13,748 bases of DNA, from assembly GCA_012841485.1 (NCBI GenBank), contig DUUU01000228.1, positions 1 to 13,748 on the forward strand. Reading direction: 5' to 3'. This DNA comes from Armatimonadota bacterium. Lineage in GTDB: Bacteria; Armatimonadota; JAAZEB01. The position numbers and the translations under genes were made by a program. Numbering within the stretch: the first letter of the stretch is position 1; each line of letters begins with the position of its first letter. Under the pieces are notes generated by a model. The model was not told where the DNA came from. It was given only the letters and a program-made list of their open reading frames with translations, and ran no database searches. This document shows positions 1 through 9,874 of this stretch, piece after piece.

Positions 1-429
1 CGCATCCGAGAGCGAGCGGGCGCGCCGCCGTCGGCGCTGCAAGCGCGATGGCCGGGGTGGCGCCACGCTATGGCCGAGGCGCTCCATCTCGCGCACCCAG
101 TCAGGAAGGCGGTCTGGAGTGGTGGGGGGCGCTGGCTGCATCTGGAGAGGGGCGTTGGGCGCCCCGGCCTGGGCTACGAGCACGAGGCATCCACTGGCCT
201 CGTCCCAAAGAAAGAGTGAGCACTGCGGCACGCCCATCAAGGCAGCTACGCGCTGGCAGATCACAGTGAGCGCCTGGTCTGTTCTCCCCGCCGCGAAGGG
301 CTCCAGGAGGTCGCGGATCAGGGCAAGGTGTGCCGATCCCTGCGCGTCTAGCTGGGCATCTCCCGCCAGAAGGCACAGGAGGTCCGCTATGGAAGACGCG
401 GCTTTCTCGGGCGTCGTCCAGGCAGGCAT
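1..429 (-). CDS. GAF-domain protein, C-terminus cut off by window edge
   Basis: The minus-strand frame is open from an ATG at 429 to base 1, giving 143 codons with no stop, so the gene continues beyond the left edge. Residues about 30-90 read as the start of a GAF domain: a helix (RDLLEPFAAGRTDQALTVICQRVAALMG) followed by paired strands (CSLFLWDEASGCLVLVAQAG). GAF domains bind small ligands or cofactors and usually form the sensor half of kinases, cyclases or regulators; no output domain is visible here. The gene follows uvrC in the same direction after about 210 nt. Neither this start nor the in-frame ATG at 495 has a convincing ribosome-binding site. The 22 extra residues from 495 are Arg/Gly/Glu/Ser-rich and add no recognisable structure, so I prefer 429. 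After residue 90 the sequence is Pro- and Arg-rich and matches GAF poorly. The GAF call rests on pattern only. Confidence 0.6.
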   Translation of the reverse strand, partial: MPAWTTPEKAASSIADLLCLLAGDAQLDAQGSAHLALIRDLLEPFAAGRTDQALTVICQRVAALMGVPQCSLFLWDEASGCLVLVAQAGAPNAPLQMQPAPPTTPDRLPDWVREMERLGHSVAPPRPSRLQRRRRRARSLSDA

Positions 430-640
430 CTGAACCCGCGACGACGCTGCGGCCGTGGATCTGCCCTCTTCGCGCCTGCCGCGGAGCTCGCCCATGGATC
501 CCGTCTCGCCTTTCCCGAAACAGCACCGGGTCCGAAGTGCTCTCGGTCTGTGTGCGTGCTCCTCCCGGCGCCATGCGCCACGCGCGCGCGTCCCGAACGT
601 GGAGAACGGCGATGCAAGATGCGCGCCATTCTCATCGGGC

Positions 641-2488
641 TCAGGCGCCAGCGGTCGCGTGATCCGAGTCGGCGGTGCAAAGGCTGTGATACAGGGCTTC
701 TGCGGCGAGCTGGTTCATGCTGGGGCAGGCAGCGAGCTCCTCGATACTGGCGCGACGGATGCGGGAAAGAGAGCCAAAGTGGCGCAGCAGCTCGCGTTTC
801 CGCTTCGGGCCGATGCCAGGGACGCTATCGAGCAGGGAGCGCGTGGAGCGCCTGGAGCGGCGCTTGCGATGGTAGCTCACGGCAAAGCGGTGGGCCTCAT
901 CGCGCACGCGCTGCAAGAGGTGCAGCGCCGGGGAGTGACGCGGCAAGCGCAACGCCTCCTGCTGTCCGGGAAGGAAGATCTCCTCGAACTGTTTCGCAAG
1001 CCCAACCGCGGGGATCTCGACCTCCATCTGGCGCATCGCCTCCAGCGCGGCGTTGAGTTGACCCTTCCCGCCATCGATGAGGAGCAGGTCGGGCATCTCG
1101 CGAAACTTCTCGTCGCCCATCTTACCCCGCGAGAGGCGACGCCCGACGACCTCCTTCATCGCGGCGAAGTCGTCCGGGTCGGGCCCCAGGCTCTTCACGA
1201 TGAAGCGCCGGTAATCCGATTTCTTGGGCGCGCCGGCTTGCAGGACCACCATGGCACCGACGGTCTCAACGCCCTGAGTGTGGGAGATATCGTAGGCTTC
1301 GATGCGCAGGGGCACCCGTTCCATCCCGAGCGCCTCCTTGAGCGCGGCGAGCGCTTCCTGATTGCGCGCCTTGTCCGAGTCGAGCTTCACTCGGAGCTGG
1401 CGGAGCGCATCCAGGGCGTTGGTGTGCGCCATCTCCACGAGCCGCCTCTTCTCGCCGCGCGAGGGCGCCGTGATGTGCACCTTTTTGCCGTGTTTCTGGC
1501 GCAGGAACGCCTCGATGATGTCGTGCTCCGCGATGTCGCGCTCGACCAAGACCTCCCGGGGCGCATACGTCGCGTCCTGGTAGTACTGCTTCAAGAACTC
1601 TGCCGTCGCCTGACTGAGCTCCTCATCCGTGGCGCCCTCCAGGTAGAAGTGCTCCTGGCCGACGAGCCTTCCATTGCGCATGAAGAGGAGCTGGGCGCAC
1701 GCCTGGCCATCATCGCTCACCAGGGCGACCACGTCCTGATCGACGAGGGTGGTGGAGAGCACCTTCTGTCGCTCCCGAATCGTCTCCAGCGCCTTGATCT
1801 GATCCCGCAGGCGGGCGGCCCGCTCGAAGTTGAGGCGTTCCGCGGAGCGCTCCATCTCCTGGCGCAGTTGCTTCAACAGGGCATCTTGCCGGCCTTCCAG
1901 GAAGAGACACGCCTCCTCCACCGTCTGGCGATACTCCTCCTTGCTGATCTTCCCTGCGCAGGGACCGCTGCACTCGTTGATGTGGTAGTAGAGGCACAGC
2001 TTCTCGGGCTCGTTCCCCGTCACCTGATGGTGGCAGGAGCGGAGGCGAAAGATGCGACTGAGGAGCGCGATGCTCTGCCGGACGGCGCGCGCGTCGGTGT
2101 AGGGCCCGAAGTAGCGGTTGCCATCCTTCTTGGACTCGCGCACCAGCATCAGGCGGGGGTACTCCTCGGTCAGAGTGACACAGATGTACGGGTAGTGCTT
2201 GTCGTCGCGCAGGCGCACGTTGAATCGCGGGCGATACTTCTTGATCAGGTTGCACTCAAGGATGAGCGCCTCAAGCTCGGTATCTGTGATGATCCAATCG
2301 ATGTCGGCAATCTCGCTCACGAGACGCCGGACCTTCGGCGTGTGATCGGCGGAGGCGTGGAAATAGGAGCGCACACGGTTGCGCAGCGACACCGCCTTGC
2401 CTACGTACAGCACATCGCCGGCCGCGTTCTTCATCAGATATGACCCCGGCCGGTCCGGTAGAATTGCCAGTTTGTCCTGCAGCGTCAT
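641..2488 (-). CDS. uvrC: UvrC, excinuclease ABC subunit C
   Basis: UvrC makes the 3' and 5' incisions around DNA lesions bound by UvrA/UvrB in nucleotide excision repair. The 615-residue product has the full family layout. A GIY-YIG nuclease lies at about 12-95 (PGSYLMK, VLYVGKA, NRVRSYF). Four cysteines at 152, 165, 173 and 177 (KLCLYYHINECSGPC) match the spacing of the Fe-S cysteines described for E. coli UvrC. The UvrB-binding UVR helix pair is at about 195-235. The RNase H-like nuclease has D400 (EAYDISHTQG), D472 (LLIDGGKGQ) and H533 (DEAHRFA). A C-terminal helix-hairpin-helix is at about 550-600 (VPGIGPKRKRELLRHFG). The frame is open further upstream, but the promoter at 2529-2557 puts transcription start near 2522. 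That rules out the ATG pair at 2530-2533 and supports ATG 2488, where the conserved LQDKLAILPDRPG sequence begins. GGGTGAG lies 9 nt before this start. Confidence 0.97.
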   Translation of the reverse strand: MTLQDKLAILPDRPGSYLMKNAAGDVLYVGKAVSLRNRVRSYFHASADHTPKVRRLVSEIADIDWIITDTELEALILECNLIKKYRPRFNVRLRDDKHYPYICVTLTEEYPRLMLVRESKKDGNRYFGPYTDARAVRQSIALLSRIFRLRSCHHQVTGNEPEKLCLYYHINECSGPCAGKISKEEYRQTVEEACLFLEGRQDALLKQLRQEMERSAERLNFERAARLRDQIKALETIRERQKVLSTTLVDQDVVALVSDDGQACAQLLFMRNGRLVGQEHFYLEGATDEELSQATAEFLKQYYQDATYAPREVLVERDIAEHDIIEAFLRQKHGKKVHITAPSRGEKRRLVEMAHTNALDALRQLRVKLDSDKARNQEALAALKEALGMERVPLRIEAYDISHTQGVETVGAMVVLQAGAPKKSDYRRFIVKSLGPDPDDFAAMKEVVGRRLSRGKMGDEKFREMPDLLLIDGGKGQLNAALEAMRQMEVEIPAVGLAKQFEEIFLPGQQEALRLPRHSPALHLLQRVRDEAHRFAVSYHRKRRSRRSTRSLLDSVPGIGPKRKRELLRHFGSLSRIRRASIEELAACPSMNQLAAEALYHSLCTADSDHATAGA

Positions 2489-2528
2489 CTCGTCCCACTC
2501 ACCCTGCCACGTCGCACCATCTCTTTCC

Positions 2529-2557
2529 ATCATAACAAAGCGATTCTCCCTTGTCAA
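2529..2557 (-). promoter_or_regulatory. sigma-70 promoter of uvrC
   Basis: Read on the minus strand, TTGACA (2557-2552) is followed by exactly 17 nt and then TATGAT (2534-2529). Transcription would begin near 2522, leaving a leader of about 34 nt before the uvrC start at 2488. The -10 box overlaps an in-frame ATGATG that could be mistaken for the uvrC start. Confidence 0.8.
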
Positions 2558-2740
2558 ACGCGCGTTCGCGGCCGCCGAGGTCAGTCTCGCATGTCGCTGC
2601 GGGGCACCATCGGCCCGCGAAAAGAGGAGCTCGCCTTGGGGATCCCGCGACATCGGGACCAACCCCTTGCTCCGCAATCGACGGAGAGGCCGCACCTCGG
2701 AGGCCCGGTCGCGACGGTGTTACTTGCAATGACAAGATGC

Positions 2741-2769
2741 TTGACATGCGGGCGTCTCATGCCTATAAT
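2741..2769 (+). promoter_or_regulatory. consensus sigma-70 promoter of the leuA unit
   Basis: TTGACA (2741-2746), a 17-nt spacer and TATAAT (2764-2769) are a perfect match to the housekeeping consensus. Transcription should start near 2776, directly ahead of the T-box leader. The roughly 180 nt between this promoter and the divergent uvrC promoter show no gene or other structure that I can support. A maximal promoter suits attenuation control, where initiation is constitutive and the switch acts at the terminator. Confidence 0.9.
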
Positions 2770-2776
2770 AAACACA

Positions 2777-3090
2777 GATAAACGAATACGCTCGAAAGAC
2801 TGTGAAAGGGAGTAGTAAGGCGGCAGTCCGGACTGCCAGAGAGCCGGGTCGCTGGAAACCGGCGTCGCAGGAGCCGCCCGAACTCGCCCTGGAGTTGCCC
2901 GCCGAAACCGGTGCCAAAAACGCCGGGAGTAGTCCGGGACGGTCTCTCCCCCCGTAAGCAGGGAGGCGCTGTCGCCCAAGGGGCCGCAGCGGCAAAGGGG
3001 GCCGCGCGCGCGAGCGCCGGTCAAGCAGAGTGGTACCGCGGAAGGGATGGCCTTTCGTCTCTGTTGGGGAGACGAAGGGCTTTTTGCATT
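2777..3090 (+). promoter_or_regulatory. Leucine T-box riboswitch (transcriptional attenuator) of leuA
   Basis: The leader binds uncharged tRNA-Leu and prevents termination when leucine is scarce. Stem I elements are visible in order. An AGTA at 2808-2811 sits opposite GAA at 2880-2882, as expected for the specifier-loop S-turn. The AGAGAGCCGGG/ACCGGC distal arm with a GCTGGAAA loop lies at about 2838-2863. The specifier codon after GAA is CTC (Leu) at 2883-2885. The T-box core TGGTACCGCGG is at 3031-3041. Its TGGT can pair with an ACCA 3' end, which fits the A73 of tRNA-Leu. The antiterminator can form through CAGAG (3026-3030) pairing with CTCTG (3059-3063), which overlaps the terminator's 5' arm, so the two structures exclude each other. 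Stems II/III between about 2915 and 3020 are very GC-rich and I did not resolve them. Specifier, tRNA-end contact and downstream leuA all agree on leucine. Confidence 0.95.
3050..3085 (+). terminator. Intrinsic terminator of the leuA T-box
   Basis: A 12-bp stem forms between 3050-3061 (GCCTTTCGTCTC) and 3069-3080 (GAGACGAAGGGC), with one G-U pair and a 7-nt loop. Five T residues follow at 3081-3085. The 5' arm overlaps the antiterminator partner sequence, as expected for a switching T-box. Confidence 0.93.
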
Positions 3091-3194
3091 TATGGGGTGC
3101 ACGGGAGTCACCGTAGCGTCCTTCGGGCGAACGGCGAGAGCCAAGGGCCGCGATTGGAGGGGAGCGCGTGGCACGCCATCCCCGGGAGTGAGAC

Positions 3195-4706
3195 ATGGAG
3201 CACAAGGTACACATCTTTGACACGACCCTTCGCGACGGCGAGCAGTCTCCCGGCGCCAGCCTCACCGGGCGAGAAAAGCTGGAGCTCGCGCACCAGTTGG
3301 CGCGGCTGAACGTTGATGTGATCGAGGCGGGGTTCCCCTGCTCTTCCCCGGGTGACTTCAAGGCGGTGCAGGAGATCGCCCGCGCGGTAAAGGGACCCGT
3401 GATCACAGCCCTCGCCCGGGCGGTGAAGGCAGATATCGATGCCGTGTGGGAGTCGGTGCGCGAGGCGGAGCGCCCGCGCATCCACATCGTCCTGGGCAGC
3501 TCGGACATCCACGCGAGGCATAAGTTTCGACGCAGCCGCGAGGAGCTGCTCGCCATGGGCGTCGAGGCCGTCCGCTACGCGCGCAGCCTCTGCCCGGACG
3601 TCGAGTACTCCACCGAGGATGCCTCGCGCAGCGACCGGCGTTACCTCTACCAGGTGCTGGAAGCGGTGATCGAGGCCGGAGCGACGGTGGTGAATATCCC
3701 TGACACGGTGGGCTACGCCGTGCCGGCGCAGTGGGGCCGGCTCATCGCCGATATCCGGCGCAACGTGCGCAACATCGACCAGGCGATCCTCAGCGTTCAT
3801 TGCCATAACGACCTGGGCATGGCCGTCGCCAACTCCCTGGCGGCGGTGAAGGCAGGCGCCCAACAGGTGGAGTGCACGATCAACGCCATCGGCGAGCGCG
3901 CCGGCAATGCCTCCCTGGAAGAGGTGGTCATGGCGCTGAAGGTGCGCCGCAACTACTACGGCGCCTACACCGACGTCGTCACCAGCGAGCTGTGCCGCAC
4001 CAGCAGCCTGGTCAGCCGGCTGACGGGCCTCACCGTGGCGCGCAACAAGGCGGTGGTGGGCGCGAATGCCTTCGCGCACTCTTCGGGGATCCACCAGGAT
4101 GGCGTGCTCAAGAATCGCGACAACTACGAGATCTTCAGCCCCGAGGAAGTGGGCGCCGCCGGCACGGAGATCGTGCTGACTGCCCGATCCGGCCGGCACG
4201 CGGTGCGGCATCGCCTGGAGGTCCTGGGCTACAGCCTCTCTCCCGAGGAGATGGAGCGCGTGCATCAGCGCTTCCTGGCCGTAGCCGATGCCAAGAAGGA
4301 GGTCTTTGATGAGGACCTGCACGCCTTGATGGCGGACGAGCGCGGCGCTACCAACCAGACGTACGATCTGGAGAGCTTCCGGGTGACCTCCGGAACGGGC
4401 GTGCGCCCTACGGCCAGCGTCGCGCTGCGTAGTGGCGAGGCGGTCCTCGAACAATCGGCCACCGGGGATGGGCCCATGGAGGCCTGCTTCCGTGCCATCG
4501 ACCGTGTCACCGGCCTTGGGGTGACGCTGAAGGAGTATCAACTCAACGCGGCGACCGCCGAGAAAGGCGCTTTGGGCCTCGCGCGCGTCACTCTGGATCG
4601 CGATGGTGTCACCGCAACCGGGCAAGGCGCCAGCACCGATGTGGTGGAGGCCGGCGTGCGCGCCTACATCAGCGCGCTGAACCGGCTGCTGGCGCAAGCG
4701 AAATAG
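3195..4706 (+). CDS. leuA: 2-isopropylmalate synthase LeuA
   Basis: LeuA condenses 2-oxoisovalerate with acetyl-CoA, the first committed step of leucine synthesis. The 503-residue protein starts directly in the catalytic TIM barrel with [10 protein letters not shown] (residues 8-17). It has the metal-binding [10 protein letters not shown] motif (H202, H204) and the [14 protein letters not shown] signature at about 230-243. [11 protein letters not shown] at about 293-303 closes the active site. From about residue 385 to the end is the regulatory LeuA dimer domain that binds leucine for feedback inhibition ([17 protein letters not shown] onward). The length is normal for the bacterial family. 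GGGAG at 3184-3188 lies 6 nt before the ATG. Expression is set by the T-box leader upstream, so the gene has both RNA-level and enzyme-level leucine control. Homocitrate and citramalate synthases are related alternatives, but the leucine T-box argues for LeuA. Confidence 0.95.
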   Translation: MEHKVHIFDTTLRDGEQSPGASLTGREKLELAHQLARLNVDVIEAGFPCSSPGDFKAVQEIARAVKGPVITALARAVKADIDAVWESVREAERPRIHIVLGSSDIHARHKFRRSREELLAMGVEAVRYARSLCPDVEYSTEDASRSDRRYLYQVLEAVIEAGATVVNIPDTVGYAVPAQWGRLIADIRRNVRNIDQAILSVHCHNDLGMAVANSLAAVKAGAQQVECTINAIGERAGNASLEEVVMALKVRRNYYGAYTDVVTSELCRTSSLVSRLTGLTVARNKAVVGANAFAHSSGIHQDGVLKNRDNYEIFSPEEVGAAGTEIVLTARSGRHAVRHRLEVLGYSLSPEEMERVHQRFLAVADAKKEVFDEDLHALMADERGATNQTYDLESFRVTSGTGVRPTASVALRSGEAVLEQSATGDGPMEACFRAIDRVTGLGVTLKEYQLNAATAEKGALGLARVTLDRDGVTATGQGASTDVVEAGVRAYISALNRLLAQAK

Positions 4707-4718
4707 GACAATGGGAAG

Positions 4719-5456
4719 ATGAGTGAGACAACTGCCAGGCGCTGGGAAACCTTTGCACTGACCTACGATACGGAAGCACCTCGCGCCGTGCCGTGTTACC
4801 GACACCTGCACGCCGAGATCGTGCGCCGACTTGCAGCCGCGCGCCAGCACCCCATCCGGGTGGTGGACCTGGGGGCAGGAGGGGGCCGCCTGATCGCGGC
4901 GCTCCTCAAGCAGTACCCTTCGGCTCAGGCGGTGTGGGTAGACTCCTCGCCCGTGATGCGCGTGGTGGCGGGCCGGAGGCTTGCCCGCTTCAATGGGCGC
5001 GTCACCTGGGTCGAAGCGGCGATGGAGGCGACCGCCTGGGAGACCGCCGTGCCAGACGGCTACGACGCCGTGGTCTCCTCGATCGCCCTGCATCACCTGA
5101 CGGGCGAGCAGCGCCAGCGCCTCTTCCGGCGCATCCATCGGGTGCTGAAGCCAGGGGGCATCGTCGCCATCGCGGATGAAGTGCTCGGCGGCGATTGGAC
5201 GATGCAGAGGCGATACCTGGAGGAGTGGGATCAGCACACGCGCTCCCTGGCCGGGGCGGGTCGCGTCAGCCCCGGGTACCTGAAGCTCTGGAAGATGTTT
5301 CGCGATCGCGTCTTCCCCGACCCGGAGCACAACCCCACGGAGCGCTGGGAGCCAGCCGCGCGGCAGGTGGAATGGCTGAGCGAGGCCGGCTTTGCCGACG
5401 CCCAGGTATGGTGGGAGCACGGCATGTGGGCGGTGTTCGGCGGGCGGAAGGAGTAG
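4719..5456 (+). CDS. Class I SAM-dependent methyltransferase
   Basis: A 245-residue protein of the Rossmann-fold methyltransferase class. SAM-binding motif I is VVDLGAGGGRL (about 48-58). An acidic residue after strand 2 is D75 (AVWVDSSPVM). Motif IV-like VVSSIALHHL is at about 118-127, followed by the typical RIHRVLKPGGIVAIAD segment (about 138-153). The C-terminal part (EEWDQHTRSLAG to EAGFADAQVWWEHGMWAVFGG) is typical of UbiE/Methyltransf_25-like enzymes. The substrate cannot be inferred. The gene begins 12 nt after leuA with no promoter between them, so it is probably co-transcribed and subject to the leucine T-box. The ribosome-binding site is unclear: TAGGA lies 10 nt before the ATG and GGGAAG abuts it. 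No leucine-pathway step needs a methyltransferase, so the pairing is unexplained. Confidence 0.85.
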   Translation: MSETTARRWETFALTYDTEAPRAVPCYRHLHAEIVRRLAAARQHPIRVVDLGAGGGRLIAALLKQYPSAQAVWVDSSPVMRVVAGRRLARFNGRVTWVEAAMEATAWETAVPDGYDAVVSSIALHHLTGEQRQRLFRRIHRVLKPGGIVAIADEVLGGDWTMQRRYLEEWDQHTRSLAGAGRVSPGYLKLWKMFRDRVFPDPEHNPTERWEPAARQVEWLSEAGFADAQVWWEHGMWAVFGGRKE

Positions 5457-5462
5457 CGAGAC

Positions 5463-5499
5463 GGGGGCCGGACCGGCGGGGCTATCCTGCCGGGCCCCC
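5463..5499 (+). terminator. Probable terminator hairpin after the leuA-methyltransferase unit
   Basis: GGGGGC (5463-5468) and CCGGC (5473-5477) pair with GCCGG (5489-5493) and GCCCCC (5494-5499), with a 4-nt bulge and an 11-nt loop. The hairpin begins 7 nt after the methyltransferase stop codon. No T-tract follows, so it may act as an mRNA-end stabiliser rather than a classical terminator. Nothing further is recognisable from 5500 to the repeat at 5592. Confidence 0.5.
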
Positions 5500-5591
5500 A
5501 CCGCCGGAGAGGAATTGCCCGGCCTGGTCTTCAGTCATACGGGCACTCCCTCCCGCCGGATGCTGCACAGAAGTGGGCCGGACCGCCATCG

Positions 5592-5813
5592 CTGAGATTC
5601 CGACATAAGGAATCCGAAGCCTCGGAAGCAGCGCGCAACCTGGCGGGCGGCGATAAATCACCGCGCTGCTTGCGAGCGAAGCCCTGCCGGGCTGGGTTGG
5701 GGATACTCCCAGTCTCAAAACGGCGGTGGCTGCGAGGAGAAGCCCCGAAGGGCTTTGCCGGAAAGCAGCGCGGAGCTTCGAGCACCGTGCGTGAGGGCGG
5801 CCTTCTCCTTATG
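5592..5813 (+). mobile_element. MITE-like dispersed repeat, copy 1 (right end lost)
   Basis: This 222-bp segment matches the complete copy at 10784-11021 with about 13 substitutions and two small indels. The left end starts exactly where similarity to copy 2 starts, with CTGAGATTCCGACATAAGGA. Similarity ends at TCCTTATG (5806-5813). The outer 12 bases of the right inverted repeat are missing or overwritten, and no target duplication is visible. The promoter of the next gene begins 9 nt further on. Internal inverted repeats shared with copy 2 (GCAGCGCG/CGCGCTGC) suggest a folded transcript. No coding frame in it looks genuine. Confidence 0.75.
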
Positions 5814-5822
5814 GCAGTGCGC

Positions 5823-5851
5823 TTGACAGAGAGCGCGCGCCCGGGTACACT
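5823..5851 (+). promoter_or_regulatory. sigma-70 promoter of the nucleotidyltransferase-leuS unit
   Basis: TTGACA (5823-5828), a 17-nt spacer and TACACT (5846-5851) lie 67 nt before the nucleotidyltransferase start. The short leader carries a small ATGGCT-GGA-AGCCAT hairpin at about 5863-5877 but no T-box core sequence. leuS is therefore not under the same tRNA control as leuA, at least from this promoter. Confidence 0.8.
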
Positions 5852-5918
5852 GTGGGTGCGGCATGGCTGGAAGCCATTGGATGTCATTTGCTTGAACCTT
5901 TGATTGAAGAGTTGCATC

Positions 5919-5972
5919 ATGCCGAGAGAGCAGAAGCCTTCTGAGAGTGAGCCCATGTGGCAGCGAGATTGG
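5919..5972 (+). repeat. Diverged copy of the leuS 5' coding end (codons 1-18)
   Basis: These 54 nt align without gaps to 6779-6832 at 42 of 54 positions. Similarity begins exactly at the ATG and stops after codon 18 (TGG). Half of the 12 differences are synonymous. Sequences upstream of the two start codons do not match. The segment is in frame with the nucleotidyltransferase and supplies its N-terminus. Confidence 0.85.
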
Positions 5973-6773
5973 CATGATGCACCCCTGCCGGAGGATGTCG
6001 ATGCCTTGATGCGGGCCTACGCCGTCTTGCTCCACAAGGCGTTGCCAGGCAGCGTTCACGGCATCTATCTCTACGGGTCGCTCGCGCTCGGGGGCTATGA
6101 GCCCGGCAGGAGCGATATCGATTTCGTGACGGTGCTGGAGCGCCGGCCAGACGCGGATGAGGTGAAGCGGATGCGGGCGATGCATCGCCGTTTGCGGCGG
6201 GATCACCCGCTTGCCACCCGGCTGGATGGGATCTACCTCCCGCTGGCGGAGCTGGGGAAAAGCAACCCCGAGTTGCCCCCCTACCCCTATTGCGACGCCG
6301 GAGCGTTTTGGGCCAGTGGCCATTGGGACGCGAACGCCGTCACCTGGTGGGCAGTCAAACACCGCGGCATCACCGTGGCCGGGCCTCCCCCGCGAGCACT
6401 GCCGTTCGATGCGAGTTGGGATGGCGTCGAGCGAGCCATGGGGCACAACCTCACCGTCGTCTGGCCGCGGGAAGTCGGCAGACGCTCCGCCTTCGCGCGA
6501 GATGCCGACGTACAGTTCGCGGTGTTGACGCTATGCCGGATCCACGCCACGCTGGCCCAGGGCGCCATTGTCTCGAAGCGCGCGGGCGCAGAGCATGCGC
6601 TGGCGAGCCTGCCCTCGCGCTGGCACCGGCTGATTGAGGAGGCGGTGCGCCTCCGCGATGGCGCAGGCGAGCCGTCGTGCTTCCAGTCGCGTGATGAACG
6701 AGCGCGTGAGACCCGGCAGTTTGTTGAGTGGATGATCACAGAGTATCAGGCGGGACGCCTCGCCAAGGAGTAG
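5919..6773 (+). CDS. AadA-like nucleotidyltransferase (DUF4111 type) with a LeuRS-derived N-terminus
   Basis: A 284-residue protein with a polymerase-beta-type nucleotidyltransferase core: [25 protein letters not shown] (about 48-72), giving G53/S54 and the metal-binding pair D66/D68. The C-terminal half ([29 protein letters not shown] and [14 protein letters not shown]) resembles the helical DUF4111 domain of the aminoglycoside adenylyltransferase AadA/ANT(3'')(9) family. The chromosomal substrate is unknown and resistance should not be assumed. Residues 1-18 ([18 protein letters not shown]) match 14 of the first 18 residues of LeuRS encoded next door. This supports ATG 5919 rather than the upstream in-frame TTG at 5904. 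GAAGAG lies 8 nt before the ATG. The stop codon immediately follows the leuS ribosome-binding site, so the two genes are co-transcribed and probably translationally coupled. Confidence 0.85.
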   Translation: MPREQKPSESEPMWQRDWHDAPLPEDVDALMRAYAVLLHKALPGSVHGIYLYGSLALGGYEPGRSDIDFVTVLERRPDADEVKRMRAMHRRLRRDHPLATRLDGIYLPLAELGKSNPELPPYPYCDAGAFWASGHWDANAVTWWAVKHRGITVAGPPPRALPFDASWDGVERAMGHNLTVVWPREVGRRSAFARDADVQFAVLTLCRIHATLAQGAIVSKRAGAEHALASLPSRWHRLIEEAVRLRDGAGEPSCFQSRDERARETRQFVEWMITEYQAGRLAKE

Positions 6774-6778
6774 CCCTA

Positions 6779-9394
<2,616 letters not shown>

Positions 9395-9406
9395 CACGCA
9401 CTCTCG

Positions 9407-9435
9407 CGGCCCCGCTCCCCAAGGGAGCGGGGCCG
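9407..9435 (+). terminator. Strong hairpin after leuS
   Basis: A perfect 13-bp stem forms between 9407-9419 (CGGCCCCGCTCCC) and 9423-9435 (GGGAGCGGGGCCG) with a CAA loop, 12 nt after the leuS stop. There is no T-tract, so it is a likely but not canonical terminator. Confidence 0.65.
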
Positions 9436-9439
9436 TAGC

Positions 9440-9860
9440 ACCTATGATACCGCAGGAATCCCGGCTGCAGCTTCCTTCATCCGTACCGACCAGGGGATAG
9501 AAGAAATGAGGGTTCAGGAAACACTGGCCTTCTTCGCCGATCAATAGGATCCCCGCCCAGGAGAGCACCTTCCCTCGGGCCTGAAAGCGAAAACATACCA
9601 TTACCGGCGCTTCGTCCTGCGCTGGATAACAGACGAAACCTAAGCGGCGATCTACTACGGCGACGAGACGGTATCCAGGAATGAGGCGTGAGACACTCCT
9701 GAAACTGGCGGAGCAACTGCGACCGGTCAACCCTGGCGAGAGACTTGGCCAAGAGCTCCTGAAGTTGATTGCCAGCCCCCCCGATAGGAAGTGAGGAGTG
9801 GGCGCTAGCATGACGCGAGGGCAGGCCGGCAGCGAAGCGGCGCTGTTGCCCGCCAGGCAA
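9440..9860 (-). pseudogene. Possible decayed minus-strand gene
   Basis: About 440 nt between leuS and the next gene hold no good plus-strand gene. On the minus strand, one frame around 9650-9780 reads as an amphipathic helix (NQLQELLAKSLARVDRSQLLRQFQECL). A frame shifted by one base continues at about 9470-9670 as a strand-rich stretch (GYRLVAVVDRRLGFVCYPAQDE, then WAGILLIGEEGQCFLNPHFFYPLV). A single frameshift near 9680 would join them. A run of seven G (minus strand) near 9780 is another slippage spot. The stretch is less GC-rich than its neighbours and has no ribosome-binding site. I do not recognise a family, and it may simply be non-coding. Confidence 0.25.
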
Positions 9861-9874
9861 TTGAAGGGAACACC

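Noticed and set aside
455..2443. 662-codon plus-strand open frame opposite uvrC
   Set aside because: It mirrors uvrC codons; the product is low-complexity Leu/Val/Arg/His-rich with no domain, while uvrC opposite it has all catalytic motifs.
3108..5501. 797-codon minus-strand open frame opposite leuA and the methyltransferase
   Set aside because: A high-GC shadow: it covers the T-box exit region and two well-supported genes and has no recognisable motif or start signal.
5852..5918. A T-box or other tRNA-sensing leader for the nucleotidyltransferase-leuS unit
   Set aside because: The leader is only about 60 nt and lacks a TGGNACCGCG core, specifier stem or terminator; only a small 6-bp hairpin is present.
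5531..5956. Minus-strand frames through repeat copy 1 that share peptides with copy 2
   Set aside because: The shared peptides follow from nucleotide identity of the repeat; indels between copies shift the frame, so the repeat is not protein-coding.
9678..9791. 37-codon plus-strand ORF starting MRRETLLKLAEQ
   Set aside because: AGGA directly abuts the ATG with no spacing, no promoter is visible, and it overlaps the region better explained by a decayed minus-strand frame; too weak to list.
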